NCBI GenBank assembly: GCA_030998015.1
Contig: JARWMV010000036.1
Location: forward strand, 1 to 64,000
DNA length: 64,000 nucleotides
From: Ceratorhiza oryzae-sativae
Taxonomy: Eukaryota; Basidiomycota; Agaricomycetes; Cantharellales; Ceratobasidiaceae
Direction of reading: 5' to 3'
Shown: positions 1-12,025 of the stretch, in pieces
How positions within the stretch are numbered: position 1 is the first letter of the stretch
Layout: each line of letters starts with the position of its first letter
The notes under the pieces: generated by a model
What the model was told of the DNA's origin: nothing
Database searches by the model: none
The model's input: only the letters and a program-made list of their open reading frames with translations
Translations under genes and position numbers: made by a program

Positions 1-615
1 CTTACCATTGGAAGCTCCCAGTCAAGGCCCTCATTTCGAGATTGGATGGCCAACTCCTCCCTCTCCAGGGTTGGAGCCAACCCCATTTGATCTGGTTCTG
101 ATGCATGGATGGGGCAGGAGGGATGAAAGGCCTGTGCCTCCCCCAAGGAGTGCAAGCCCTGTTGACTATGAGGAGTTCCTGGAGAGGATGGACTGGTAAG
201 TTCTTGACTTCGATTGAGTCAAGATCTAAAGCTGATCTGTCTAGGGATTATGCACATCGGCCCCATGAGGCTTCCAGAGAGCCTTCCATACTCTCTGAAG
301 CGCCTACTGATGGGGAATATGAGTCAGGAGGAGAGCTTCCTGAATATCAGTGAGTTCGCTTCTCTTGAGTCAAGATCTAAAGTTGACTTGTTTAGACTCG
401 CTTACCCTCCTTCCCCTTCTCCTGAGTACCAGCCAGAATCACCATCTGACCCACTTTCTGATGGAACTGAGTCATCTGGTGACCTTCTGGTGACGGAGTT
501 GGCTTTAGAAAGTAGGGTACAGGAGTTGAATAGGGAACTGGTGGAAGAAGTAGGGAACCTCAGAGCTGCACAAAGACGTCTGAGGGATATCATGGAGACT
601 CATGACATGTACTAG
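1..615 (+). CDS. Spliced accessory gene, 5' end outside window, coiled-coil C-terminus
   Basis: Three exons can be followed: up to 195, 245-349 and 396-615. The introns (196-244, 350-395) have GTAAGT and GTGAGT donors and TAG acceptors, and both keep the frame. No ATG is seen before the first exon, so the gene starts upstream of the window. The encoded part is rich in Pro, Ser and Glu in the middle and ends in about 45 residues of Glu/Arg/Leu-rich heptad-like sequence that looks like a coiled coil, then a stop at 613-615. The two introns resemble each other, sharing GAGTCAAGATCTAAAG, so one may be a duplicate of the other. I do not recognise the family. It lies upstream of a G-run polypurine tract and an LTR, so it may be cargo of retrotransposon family E rather than a host gene. 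Confidence 0.55.
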
Positions 616-717
616 TTTAGTTTGCTTGGAATTTATGCTATTGTCCCCCAATTCCACTTGTGTGAACTTAAGGGGCAATCCTATGATTCCAAAGAGCAAA
701 GCAAGACGACTCTGGGC

Positions 718-725
718 TATAAAAA
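718..725 (+). promoter_or_regulatory. TATA box of the 815-1951 gene
   Basis: CTATAAAAAC lies about 95 bases before the ATG at 815, which has a good CACCATG context. The rest of 616-814 holds no coding signal and looks like a compact promoter plus leader. A separate promoter here means the second accessory gene does not depend on the LTR. Confidence 0.5.
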
Positions 726-814
726 CAGCCTTGGAGAGCCCTCTCTCTTCAGTGGTTCAACACCCTACCAGCTCTTAAGCACTTTTTCACCCACTATCTC
801 TCTATTCTTGCACC

Positions 815-1951
815 ATGCAGTCCCCTCCTATGATGCTCAATGAGGAGCAAGCCAAGGCAGTAGCAGATTCAATTCTGTTGTCCAAGTACTTCGCTTGCCT
901 GGCAGCCTCTATGCGCATGGGGGAAGGGCTATATGCCTCCAGTACTTCCATCTTGGAACGAAAGTTCAGGGATGGCATTGAAATTTACTACAGTTTCAAT
1001 GAGGACTGGGGCACTGATGGATGGTATGTGCATGATCAAGTAGCCCATGCCTTGGTAGATGCACTTCTCCAAGTGCGAGATGCAGTGGGAACCTACTTGC
1101 AGAATGGGACTTTGGAAGAGGCCTACAGGTCTCATAACTTTTCAGTGGATTCACCTCTATATGCACGCTTCAGGGAAGCAGGAATTGCTTTCCCTATAGA
1201 GCCAATAACAGGCTTCACTGCTTGGGACTGGCAGAATCCTTTTGAATCTCTTCCTGCCCTTATTTCTGAAGTGGTTCGATTGCAGATTTGGGCCTTACAG
1301 ATGGTTTGCAGCCTGCGCTGTCTGGCTATGTATGATGGTAGGGACAAGACATCTGTCCTCCCTCCTTTCCCTTGTGCCATGATAGCTGCAGGAAAGGATT
1401 GTTTCCATCTATATTGCTCTATATTCTGCAAGAAGGGATGGCTGGAGCCCAATAAGTCTGGAGTTCCTAGACTTGGGGAGATGATATGGTAAGCCCAATC
1501 CTACTACCTTGGGTTAGAAGCTGACAACCAAGGAACAGCATGTCTACTTCACTCTGAGGCAGCAATTGTCTGCCAAGAAGTTTTACCAGTTCTTGACAAG
1601 CAAGATGGAACAATTGGCTGCTGCTGGAGGGCCCAAAACTGTCCCTTGGTATGCTTAAAATCCTAGTAAATGGAAGTAGCATATCCAGCTAACCAAATGG
1701 GTTACAGGTCTTCCAACCCCAAGGATACAGGGGTGACAGATGGTCGCCCTAGGGTTCATTTTGAAAATGAAGCTGGACCATCCCAATCTGTCTCTCTCTC
1801 TGAAGCTGATCCTGAGGCTAAAGAGTCAGATGAGGAGTCCTTTACTGTGTCTGGTGCCTCCACTCCTTCTGAACCAGCTGAACCAAGCCAGTTGGAAGAG
1901 AGGGAGTACATTTACATCAGCTCTGATGATGAGGGATATGATTCTCTCTAA
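815..1951 (+). CDS. Spliced accessory gene of unknown function
   Basis: Exon 1 (815 to about 1488) encodes 224 codons. The next coding stretch, about 1518-1648, is clearly open in another frame. A last exon, 1708-1951, has an acidic Ser/Glu-rich tail. Intron 1649-1707 is textbook: GTATGC donor, AGCTAAC branch site and TACAG acceptor, with phase 2 kept on both sides. The first junction near 1489 has a GTAAGC donor, but none of the acceptors tried gives a convincing in-frame join to the coding-looking stretch (the one at 1558 would skip part of it), so this copy may carry a small indel. I recognise no domain; the protein is helical-looking with many aromatic residues. It ends 32 bases before the family E LTR, so it is probably element cargo. 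Confidence 0.5.
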
Positions 1952-1968
1952 TGTGAGTTGACATACCA

Positions 1969-1982
1969 GACTGGGGGGGCTA
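1969..1982 (+). other. Polypurine tract-like G-run before LTR
   Basis: GACTGGGGGGGCTA directly precedes the TG of the family E LTR at 1983. The same type of G-run sits just before the 3' LTRs of families B, C, D and H in this window, where it serves as the plus-strand primer. This marks LTR copy 1 as a 3' LTR and places the two spliced genes upstream inside an element. Confidence 0.55.
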
Positions 1983-3288
1983 TGTTATGGATCACTAACA
2001 TTTTCTATTGTTTTAGTCTGCTCTGCCAACAAGCGATGCCTCTGTAATTAAATTGTGAAATACTCGAATTTGTATGCGCTCTGAATTGTACTATTTTCTG
2101 TTTCATTAAATAGTACAAAATTCCCGCTCTCCAACGCATATTTTATTAAGTTTTTACGATAAGATCTCAGAGAGATACAGAGGTTGCGATATTTCCTCTT
2201 ATCAGGAGATATTGATTACAACATCGCACCGCTCATATCTCGGCAACCGCTTACGCTATCAAAGCGATCTTGTGCTCTATCGATAGCCAATCTTCGGCGG
2301 TATCTGCTGCCCGAAGATCGTCGCGATCCACCGGATCCTCGCGCCGGAATGGCCCGAAGATCATTAGAATCTTACTGGACCATCAATCAAGATCTAATGA
2401 CTCCAGTGAGTCAGGAGAGCTTCCCAAATTGATCCAGAAGCTTCTCTGACTCACTTTATGACTCACTGAGATGTAGCCTCCATTCATTACATGTATATAC
2501 TATGATAATATGATCTACAAGCCAATAGCAGGTCTCAGATGCATCAATGCCTTCGATCCACACCCTGTCTTTACTCTTTTATCCTATACTGGGCTAGGGT
2601 GTACCCCAAGTATAGCAGTACCCTCTTTTGATGATCGCACTGGCATGCATGTATCTATTTGGCTCTGGAATGCCCTCCTCAGGGTATAAAAGGACCTCCT
2701 CTGAGGCCCTTCCAGACCACCTCCCTTCACTCTACTCAACCCAGACTGGTTATTGGTTTCTTTTCTCTTTCTATTTCTCTTGTCTGTGTGTGATTTCTTA
2801 TATAACTAGTACTGAGGAATAAAGTACCATATTAGTTATATACTGTCTGAGTCATTGTATCTTATATACAGAGATATATAAGGATACAATATTGCCTGAT
2901 TGAGCGTGACATTAAGTACCAGCTATTAGAGGAAATCTAAGTACCTGTAGCTGAGGAAGTACACGCATTAGGCAGCCCACCATCTATCCTATAAGCTATC
3001 ACTTAAGCCTAGTATTAAGATTAGTATCAGTTAGTCCAAGCAACTAGGGCTGAACTACATTTAAGATATCTAAGGGAACCTGACCATAGTAGTCTTGCTC
3101 TTTATACCTATAAATTAGTCAGTTTACACTGTGAAAGATTAAGACTACCTTGAGTGTTACTTGATCGCATTGCAACTACTTTGAGCCTTCTTACTCTAGT
3201 CTAAGAAGTATTGAGTACGATTAGTGTATACTAACATATCTACATTTACTTAAGCTCTAGATATTCAAGTGTACCCTGACCCGTAACA
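1983..3288 (+). repeat. Family E LTR, copy 1
   Basis: A 1306-bp unit with TG...CA ends (TGTTATGGATCAC to CCGTAACA) recurs at 5858-7112, 33336-34642 and 45963-47270. It has a TATA box (GTATAAAAGG, near 2685) and an AATAAA signal near 2819, as expected for U3-R-U5. The short open frames inside it recur in every copy only because the LTR does; they are not genes. No target duplication is seen: GGCTA on the left and GCATG on the right. Confidence 0.8.
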
Positions 3289-5857
3289 GCATGTTTCCCA
3301 TTATTATACGCAAATTCCCCAAGTGGCAGTGCAGCAACCCAGTCTGTCTGTCAATGGTTTATGTAATGACACAGATAAATTTCAATGAACTGGTTGAGTC
3401 TTTCACTTTGACTGTCTACCTGTGGTCAGTAGGCCATGGAATAATGTGGCTCTATACCAAGGTGACTGTATACTTGGCGTAGGAATTTGGCATTGAAGTT
3501 GGGACCACAATCAGAGATTGTTTTTCAGGGAAGTCTGTGTAGTTTCCAGACAAAGTTTACAAATAGGTTTGCAACATCTACTGCAGTGGCGTTTGAGTGA
3601 GTTTGTATAAAGTGCACCATCTTTGATAAACAATCAACCACTGTGTGTATTGCATTGTAACCCTCAGACATCAGCAATCCAACAATCAGGTTGTAAGTGA
3701 TTTCCTCCCAGGGCTTAGTGGGTAGGTCTATGGGTTGGAGTAACCCTGGAGGTGCCTGATTTGAATGTTTGTTGCAGATGCATGAGTCACATGCCTGGAC
3801 ATATTTGACAATGGACTTTTTCATTCCTGACCAATAGTATTCCCTTGATATGAGATCTAAGGTTCGGAAGTGCCCAGGGTGCCCTGCTGCAGGATTGTCA
3901 TGCTGGCTTTCTATCACTGCACATCTGATTTCAAGCTCACTTGGTATGTAGATTTGGTCGTGATAGTGTAACAAGTTGTTTTCAAGACACCAGCCTTTAA
4001 CTGGAATGTTTTCCTCAAGGGACTTCAGGATCTTGGATACAGACTTATCATCTGGCAACACATCCCTTATCATGTCATTGAGGGAATGGTCAGTCAGAAT
4101 TGCCAAAATGAAAAGCTTGGGGCTGATAAGTGGTGGGATTTCACCCCTCTCTTGTCATGGCCTAGACCATGATGCAGATTTTATTATGATTTTCCTATAT
4201 TTTATACATCTCTCTCATATTTTTGGACAAGTCCTGTTTAATCAGATATATGCATAGAATTACTTACATGATCACGTGACCTTGTTGTTGTTTATGTTCT
4301 GTTTGTACCTTCTGGAATATTCCGTTACATGGCACCATTCTCACATCATACAATAGTTGTCTCGCACCATACGTGTATTTGATATAGCTCATCATATGAA
4401 TATATAAGGGAGAGTCTGAGAGCCTTAAGCCTCAGAACTCAACCTCCTGTTGTATCCCCTCTACTACCTGTGTGACTTACAGTCCATAGTCCCTGCCCAG
4501 TCCTCTTAAGGACAAGTGCACCTACTTCCACATCCTTGTGTCTTATCACACCCTCACTGCACATCCTACCTTAGACGTTGTCAGTACAGCCTCTGGCATC
4601 ACTGCCCATAGGCTTGTCATCACCACTTAGGTGTTTGACATTACCCTTCAGGTCATAGCTCTGACATCTCTTTAAGTGCCTGTTCCCGGAGGTCTTCTCG
4701 ATGGGAGAGGATATCCACTTTGCCATTTTGTGCCCCTGAATGGTATTTGAACCTATAATTATAATCAGCTAAGAAACCCATCCACCTTGCCTGTCGTCAA
4801 TTCAGGTCCCTCTTTGTCTGGAAAAACTCTAAGTTTTTATGATCTGACAAGACTTTGATAGGGATTTCTGATCCTTCTAACAGGTGACGCCACTCTTTAA
4901 AAGCCCTTATCATTGCTAGTAACTCCTTATCATGGATATTGTAGTTACGTTCAGCAGGAGACAGGGTTTTGGAGTAGAAGGCTACCAGGTGGAGCTTGCC
5001 ATCTTTGCCTAACTGGTTCAGGATTGCACCAGTGGCATAGTTGGAAGCATCACACTCCAAGGTAAACTCCTTTGTTACGTCAGGCTGGATTAGGATAGGA
5101 GATTTGATTAGTGCTCATTTAAGAATGTTAAAGGAGCTTTCTTTGTTTTGACCCCACCACCAAGGATTTTCTTTTCACAATAATTGGTAGAGCAGGTATG
5201 CTCTTCCAGTGAAATCCTCAATGAATTTGCAGTAGTAGTTTACAAAGCCTAGGAATTCCTGAATGCCTTTCACAGTTTTCAGTGTTGCCCAATTCACTGC
5301 TTCCATGATTTTTGCTGGGTTAGCTTGTACTCCTTTGCTGTTGGCGATGACACCTAGATATTCCACTTCTGGAGCTTTGAACATGCATTTTGACAAGTTA
5401 CAGTACAGCTGGTGGAGTTTTAATCAACGCAGTACTTCTGCAACATGCTTGGCATGATCTTCTGGGTTCTTGGAAAAGATAAGGATATCATCTAAGTATA
5501 CAATTACATAGATGTCCAAAATGTCCTGGAAGATTTCATTCATGAAGTTTTGGAATGTGGCAGGAGCATTGCATAGCCCAAATGGCATTACCAGGTATTC
5601 GAACAAGCTGTACTTTGTTTTAAACACAGTCTTCCACTTGTCACCTTCCTTGATTCAAACAAGGTTGTAACCCCATTTCAAATCCAAGGTAGTGAAAACT
5701 TTGGCACCCTGAAGTGTTTCCACTAGTGTGGAAATTAGTGGGATAGGGTATGAGTTTTTCACTGTATTTTCATTTAGTGCACAGTAGTCGACACACATTC
5801 TCCTTTTGCCATTCTTTTTGGGTACGAAGATTACCAGAGAGCAATAACGAGACTTGG
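3289..5857 (-). pseudogene. Family C Ty3/gypsy pol relic, inverted, both ends cut
   Basis: Read on the minus strand, this is reverse transcriptase (about 5857-5200, with [13 protein letters not shown], so YLDD), RNase H (about 5060-4800, starting MECDASNYATGAIL) and the integrase H2C2 finger and core (4106 down to 3289). It has several stops and frameshifts, and a solo LTR (4153-4666) splits it. Both ends abut family E LTRs, so protease, gag and the chromodomain are missing. It matches the pol at 34,643-37,649. CpG is scarce, as in old methylated repeats. Not functional. Confidence 0.85.
4153..4666 (+). repeat. Family C solo LTR with TCTCT target duplication
   Basis: A 514-bp unit with TG...CA ends (TGTCATGGCCTAGACC to GCTCTGACA) is flanked by exact 5-bp repeats, TCTCT at 4148-4152 and 4667-4671. 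It interrupts the RNase H-to-integrase stretch of the inverted pol. It carries a TATATAAGGG TATA box near 4402. This is a family C LTR inside a family C element, left by recombination between the two LTRs of a later insertion. Confidence 0.9.
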
Positions 5858-7112
5858 TGTTATGGGTCAGGATACACTTGGATATCTAGAGCTTAAGCAA
5901 AGGTAGATATGTTAGTATACACTAATCGTACTCAATACTTCCTAGACTAGAGTAAGAAGGCTCAAAGTAGTTGCAATGTGATCAAGTAACACTCAAGGTA
6001 GTCTTAATCTTTCACAGTGTAGACTGACTAATTTATAGGTATAAAGAGCAAGACTACTATGGTCAGGTTCCCTTAGATATCTTAAATGTAGTTCAGCCCT
6101 AGTTGCTTGGACTAACTGATACTAATCTTAATACTAGACTTAAGCAATAGCTTACAGGATAGATGGTGGGCTGCCTAATGTGTGTACTTCCTCAGCTACA
6201 GGTACTTAGATTTCCTCTAATAGCTGGTACTTAATGTCATCCTCAATCAGGCAAAATTGTATCCTTATATATCTCTGTATATAAGATACAATGAATCAGA
6301 CAGTATACAACTAATATGGTACTTTATTCCTCAGTACTATTTATATAAGAAATCACACACAGACAAGAGAAAATAGAAAGAGAAAAGAAACCAATAACCA
6401 GTCTGGGTTGAGTAGAGGAAGAGAGGTGGTCTGGAAGGGCCTCAGAGGAGGTCCTTTTATACCCTGAGGAGGGCATTCCAGAGCCAAATAGATGCATGCA
6501 TGACAGTGCAATCATCAAAAGAGGGTACTGCTATACTTGGGGTACACCCTAGCCCAGTATAGGATATGAGAGTAAAGATAGGGTGTGGATCAAAGGCATT
6601 GATGCATCTGAGACCTGCTATTGGCTTGTAGATCATATTATCATAGTATATACATGTAATGAACAGAGGCTACATCTCAGTGAGTCATAAAGTGAGTCAG
6701 AGAAGCTTCTGGATCAATTTGGAAGGCTCTCCTGACTCACTGGAGTCATTAGATCTTGATTGATGGTCCAGTAAGATTCTAATGATCTTCGGGCCATTCC
6801 GGCGCGAGGATCCGGTGGATCGCGACGATCTTCGGGCAGCAGATACCGCCGAAGATTAGCTATCGATAGAGCATAAGATCGCTTTGATAGCGTAAGCGGT
6901 TGCCGAGATATGAGCGGTGCGATGTTGTAATCAATATCTCCTGATAAGAGGAAATATCGCAACCTCTATATCTCTCTGAGATCTTATCGTAAAAACTTAA
7001 TAAAATATGCGTTGGAAAGCGGGAAATTTGTACTATTTAATGGAATGGAAAATAGTACAATTTGGAGTGCATACAAATTCAAGTATTTCACAAATTAATT
7101 ACAGAGGCATTG
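5858..7112 (-). repeat. Family E LTR, copy 2, truncated
   Basis: This is the reverse complement of copy 1, starting TGTTATGGGTCAGG at 5858. About 50 bases of the U3 end are lost at 7112, where sequence from another LTR family begins. It cuts the family C pol relic inside the reverse transcriptase. Confidence 0.8.
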
Positions 7113-7386
7113 TGCTATGACCTGCTGGGGAGGCTGTATGGTCACACAAGAGGTGATAGAGGGGGATGCAAAGGTATTTCGACCTACAGAGTAGGATTGA
7201 ACCCCTTTGGTATATATTCACATCCTGTACATCTAAAATACATAGGAATCCAATACATTGGTTCATAACTAACTAAATAGGAGACAAGTGAAGAAAGTAG
7301 CATATATGCAACACTAAATTAGGCCACAGAGCCCTTGCTGAATGACCACAAGTTAGGGGTAAGGCTGGGCCTTGTGGCTCACAACA
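7113..7386 (-). repeat. Family H LTR fragment with polypurine tract
   Basis: On the minus strand, a G-run (AAAGGGGGGATAG, about 7387-7399) is followed by TGTTGTGAGCC, the start of another LTR, which runs to about 7113 before being cut by the family E LTR. Only this copy is present, so its far end is unknown. Confidence 0.5.
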
Positions 7387-7686
7387 CTATCCCCCCTTTA
7401 AGGATCTCTTGGAGGATTTCAAGAGTCCTTTTTGGGGCTGAGCAGATCCCTTTTCCTTGGCAGCTTTCAAGTGTTCTCTCTTGTAGTTCCTGACTGTATC
7501 TTTGGCACCAGTAAGCTCATCCTCCCATAGCCATTCATTCTCTTCAGGTCCAAACCCAACCCATTTAACAAGGAACTTCCAGTGCTTTTTCTCCTGTTTG
7601 CCATCAAGTATTTTCTCCACATCCTGGATATTATCCTCTCCATCTGGTGTCTCAATAGGGGGTGGGGGAGGAGGATTTTGGACTGA
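7387..7686 (-). pseudogene. Family H pol 3' end: chromodomain
   Basis: About 100 residues on the minus strand end just before the polypurine tract. The core reads WKFLVKWVGFGPEENEW, a chromodomain with the usual aromatic residues, followed by a Lys-rich tail. It is cut upstream by the old family B LTR at 7687. Chromodomains of this kind sit at the C-terminus of chromovirus integrases and steer insertion to heterochromatin. Confidence 0.7.
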
Positions 7687-8045
7687 TGTCATGAACTGAC
7701 ATGCATATATCCATTCTATAATATTTTCTCGATTTGTTACATTTTATGAGACCACTTTCCAAACATACTTGCCTTTTATGGTATATCTGTGTCATGTGAC
7801 TCAAAGGATGTTCCGGACCAGTGACCAAGATGTATTTCAACTCTGATGTGAAATTCCACAGCTCCACAATCGCTTCTATCTCTTATTGGTCATGACTCAC
7901 TGTATGGTCTTGTTTGTAATGATGTGGCTCTTATCATGTATATAAACCAGGTCAAGTTTGCAGAGGACTCCTCAAGAACTTGACCTTGTCAAATACAAGT
8001 TCTTTCTTACTATTTTCCTCATCACCTGACTTGTTGTTGTTGACA
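7687..8045 (+). repeat. Family B LTR, old decayed copy
   Basis: TGTCATGAACTGACATGC to GTTGTTGACA is homologous to the 376-bp LTRs at 37,650 and 44,218. At its 3' end, TTGTTGTTGTTGACA stands where the younger copy has TTGTCGTCGTCGACA. This is direct CpG-to-TpG decay. It is followed by the same TCAGGTCAAGTTCTT primer-binding sequence. Confidence 0.75.
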
Positions 8046-8394
8046 TCAGGTCAAGTTCTTTTCAATTGTAAGTCTCAGTGTTGTCTGGGATATGTCTGGA
8101 ATGCCATTGGCATTGTCTCAAGATAACACTCTGTTGCCTTCCTCAATCCTACTCCACCTATCCACAGTCATGAGACATTGTTGCCCTATATGTGCCTCTG
8201 TGAAACCTTGTATACCTATATCAGTTGAAGCACTATTGGTCCTCATGGACACAGCTGCTCACTGACCAAAGGTTGGGTCCCTCACATGTCATGACAAGCT
8301 TTGGTTCTCTAATCTCTTTTGTCAACAAGAGGTGGGGTTGCTCATTGCCCTTAAGTAGCTGAGCAACAGAGGTCACCTTCCTATTCCAATAGAC

Positions 8395-9366
8395 TTGGGA
8401 AAGGGTCTATTTTTCTTCTTGTTCTATCTTGCTTGCTTGAGTACATCTCTGATGGAACACATGGCCCTCAGTGGCACAACCTTTTACAGAAGACCAGTGC
8501 TGCCATTTGTGTGGGTGGTTCGGACACCTGTCTATCCACTGCTTCACTCTCAACTTGGTCAAAGACATCCTCAAAGAGGCCAGGCACATTAATTTTAACT
8601 GTGTGAAAATTGTCAAGGTCCGCCCCCAGAAAGTCAGATGAGCCCAACAAGCCTTTGTTACTGAGCTGGGTGCCCCTGAGTGCAAAATTTGCCATCAGGC
8701 AAATGGAGCCACCTTCCCTGCACGCTGCCCTTACTGTCCTAAGAAGGACAAATTCCTATACTACAACATCATCCCCCATCACCAGCTATAAGCTGGAGAA
8801 CCTTGGCCAACAACTCTTTTGTCACCTACTAGATACCATTGAAAGTTTCCAAGACAGGTATCATCATTACCATAATAGGTATGAAGAAACTTGTGAGAAA
8901 CTTCACGAAGCCAAGGCCCACTGTGCATACCTCACTGAGTGGTTGCATGAACACCAGGAGGACTATCTATCCCTCCTCCATGACCATCTTGCACTACAAG
9001 TACTAGTCCAAGAGACAACTGCACCCCATGAGTACACCTTCCCTACCTTCTCAACCCCTTCAGACCTCCCTCACCCACTCTTTCTAAGTGGCATGGACTC
9101 GCCAATTTAGGAAGAAGCACCCCTTCCAGCAGCCCAAATCAATTCTCCCCAAGGAAGCATTCCTTCAGGATCAAACTAAACTGAAGAGGGTAGAACTGCT
9201 GTATTGTTGCCAGGACACCAAGAGTTGGGACTTGGACAATACATGGCTGAGATTTGGGGGGATTGAACACTTTGAAATTTATAGACTTGTGTGGGGTACA
9301 GAAATCTTCTACTATCAAAACAACTCTCTATTTCCTGTAATTCCCTATCACCTCCATCATTCTTAA
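8395..9366 (+). pseudogene. Family B leader-region coding relic (CCHC knuckle and coiled coil)
   Basis: Between LTR and gag, this copy keeps the three coding stretches seen in the younger element: a CCHC knuckle (C-x2-C-x4-H-x4-C) near 8500, a helical segment (about 8780-9110) and a third open frame (about 9088-9366). Amino-acid similarity to 38,348-39,287 holds in each frame, so the region was coding in both ancestors. Frame changes between segments are unresolved here too. Function unknown. Confidence 0.5.
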
Positions 9367-9393
9367 GAATCTATCTGAGGTCTCCTTAAAAAA

Positions 9394-10584
9394 ATGGCAT
9401 CACAACCCTCTGCCCCTGCTCGGGCAAATATGTTGGATGGAGAGAAAGTCATTTATATGCTTCAGTCAATGGACAAATTGCAAGAATGAACCAACAACCT
9501 CCAAGACGATATTGGAGATGTCAAACATAATAACAAAACCTACACAGATTCACTTGAAGCAAAACTCACCACAAACCAGACAAAGATAAACACTGATGTG
9601 GCCAGGCTGGCCACAAATGTCAACAACCTAGTTGGCATGTTAGCAATACTCCAAACCACCATCACACACATTGAACTGCAAGTCAATACCTCCTCGGGTG
9701 GCTCAGGTGCCGCCCAAGTACAACCCTCCTCTAGTGTGACCCAGCCACAACTGGCTGCCACCACTACCTCTAGCAGATCAACTGCCAAGGTTAAAATGGC
9801 TGTGCCCCAAAAGTTTGATGGCATGAAGTGTGAAGACACCATTTCATTTAGGATCACATGTGCTCAATACATCAGCACAAACATGAGTGGGCACTCTGCA
9901 GATCAGGTGGTCGCCTTTATTACGTCCTACCTTGAAGGGTCCACTGCTGATTGGGTCAACTCATACAAGGAATTTGAAATCCTAAACCCTGGAACTATGA
10001 TCCCATGGCTTCATGATGCCAACCTGTTCTGGCAAGAATTCACTACCTGTTATGGGGACTTGAACCACACTGAAAATAACCATGATAAATGGCAGAAACT
10101 GAAACAATCCAAGACAGTTCAGGATTATCTCACCCTATTCAACTTATACTCAACAGGGCTCAATTACAATGACACAGCCATGCATGACCAATTCTATGAT
10201 GGCCTATCATCCAATGTAACAGACAGCATGGTGGCCCAAAACTATGACCCCCACACCAAAACTTTTGCCCAGCTCACTCAGTTGGCCCTGGAAATTGACC
10301 ACCACCTCATCTTGTTCGGTAGCAAAAGAATGTCCCATGGAGGCAACAAGTCTAGCAGCAATAATGCCTCATCCAGTAGGCCAATGACCACCCAAAGCAA
10401 TCCCCCAAGGGAAAAGTTCAAGAATGGGGAGCGGGTATACAAGATCAAGGACGGTAAAGTGGTGAAGGGCCAAATTGTGGCCATCAGGCCCAACATGAAG
10501 GGCTTTATGGTTCCTACTGTTCGCTATGACAGTAGCAACTCTAATGTACAAGAGTCCTTTAAGGACATAAAGAAGGACAACCAC
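9394..10584 (+). pseudogene. Family B-type gag relic, 3' truncated
   Basis: It starts ATGGCATCACAACC at 9394 and runs parallel to the gag at 39,312. A TGA interrupts it near 9487. The capsid part (conserved WLHDANLFWQEF) and the basic linker are present, but the zinc knuckle is lost where a DNA transposon begins at 10,585. Normal length would be about 460 codons. CpG-poor compared with the younger copy. Confidence 0.75.
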
Positions 10585-10586
10585 TA

Positions 10587-12023
10587 GAGAAGCTGTGCCA
10601 GAATTTTGCAGGACTCTGGCACCTGCAGCAGGACTCCTGCGCTTTTTGGCCATTCTGGCACTGGCACTGGCACTGGCTCGCCAGTTGCCGGAGTCTGTGC
10701 CAGAATTCTGGCAGGTGCAGGAGCATGCCAGAATCCCGGGACTCCTGCAACTGGCTATGGTCAGAACTCACCACATCAAGTTGTGTAATAGCTCATTAGA
10801 TGCGCAGAAGAGAGAGCATTCCAATGATATAGAGCACGTTTCATACGAAATTCATTCTGGCAAATTTTACGCAGTTCTTTTGTTCGGGTCTTTGTGGCCA
10901 ACATTTCCAGGGCCATAAACCTCACCACAATCTCTCGCAAAGTAGCTCATTAAATGCGCAAAAATCAGGAGATCACAGATATGTCATTTGCTCCGCGCAA
11001 AAAATTCGATAACGCATAGTTCGCTCCAAATTGATGCTCAGGAAATATTCTGGGAAATGCACACATGCTATTTCACCACAAAGAAAGCTGTTTGAAGCTT
11101 ATCCGACCAGCTAGCCTTTCTCCTGAGCTTGAAAACCCCCTACTGACATTATATCTAGTAAATACATTGACTGGATAACTATGAACTGGGGTGTGTGCAG
11201 GCAACCTCACTGTCAACCCAGCAGAATCACTGCACATGGTTGGAAATTTATGTTATAAGCTTGTTCCAGATGTTTCAGGTACCTGAGATAGGGCAATAAG
11301 CATCCCTGAATCTGTCTGTGATACTAAGAAAGCCAGAATAGCACTGTGTGGGTGTCCATGGCGCATTTCAGGGGGTTTTCAGCATCAGGGGCGCTGTTCC
11401 CCCAGTTTCACCAGCTAAAACACCTTCAATCAGGCTGGTTTTTGGTATATAGAGTCCTTATGATAATGCGCATCGACTCCGCGCAAGGGAGCGAGGTTTG
11501 CACGGCTGGTTTCACTAGCGCTTGTGGCGCTGTTCAGGGGTTTCCCCCTTTATATCGCTGATAACTTTCGATAAAAGCGTTCGTTTATTATGAAAATATG
11601 TGCATTCGATTCCTCTCAGTGAGACGAGTCGATTGGTATGTATATCGCCCCAATTAGAGCTCAGGATAGCGAGCTTGAACATCTGCACATCCCCCTGAAT
11701 ATTTTTCTTAGACGATTCTGCGCCGATACTGCTCATTTCTTAACCGTTTGTAATCAAGTAAAGTACAATTTGATCCGCTGAATTTTGCGCATTTTATGAG
11801 TGCTTAATATATGCAATCCGTGGTGGTCATGTACAGGTGACAATGTGCCAGTATTCAGGTATGCAGGTATGCAGGTATGCCAGTACTGCAGGACTCCGCC
11901 TAGGACTCTGGCACCCTTGAGGCTATTCTGGCACCTGCACTGGCAACTGGCACACCGGAATTTGCTGGAATTTTAGCCAGAATTCTGGCAAGTTCTGGCT
12001 GCAGGAGCCTGGCACAGCACCTC
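10587..12023 (+). mobile_element. Non-autonomous TIR DNA transposon with TA duplication
   Basis: A 1437-bp unit is bounded by TA (10,585-10,586 and 12,024-12,025). Its inverted ends match at 13 of 15 positions: GAGAAGCTGTGCCAG on the left, and GAGGTGCTGTGCCAG as the reverse complement of the right end. Subterminal parts are full of GGCACTGGCACT and TGCCAGAATTCTGGC motifs in both orientations, and GGTATGCA repeats three times near 11,860. No transposase frame is seen. TA duplication plus short inverted repeats fits a Tc1/mariner-like MITE, but the family is not identified. The two sides are not contiguous parts of one gene, so a deletion or recombination has also occurred. Confidence 0.6.
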
Positions 12024-12025
12024 TA

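Noticed and set aside
2184..2822. Open frames of 64-82 codons repeated at about 2,184, 2,628, 6,324, 6,714, 33,802 and 46,610
   Set aside because: They lie inside the family E LTR (promoter and R region) and recur only because the LTR recurs. They do not keep length or frame between copies.
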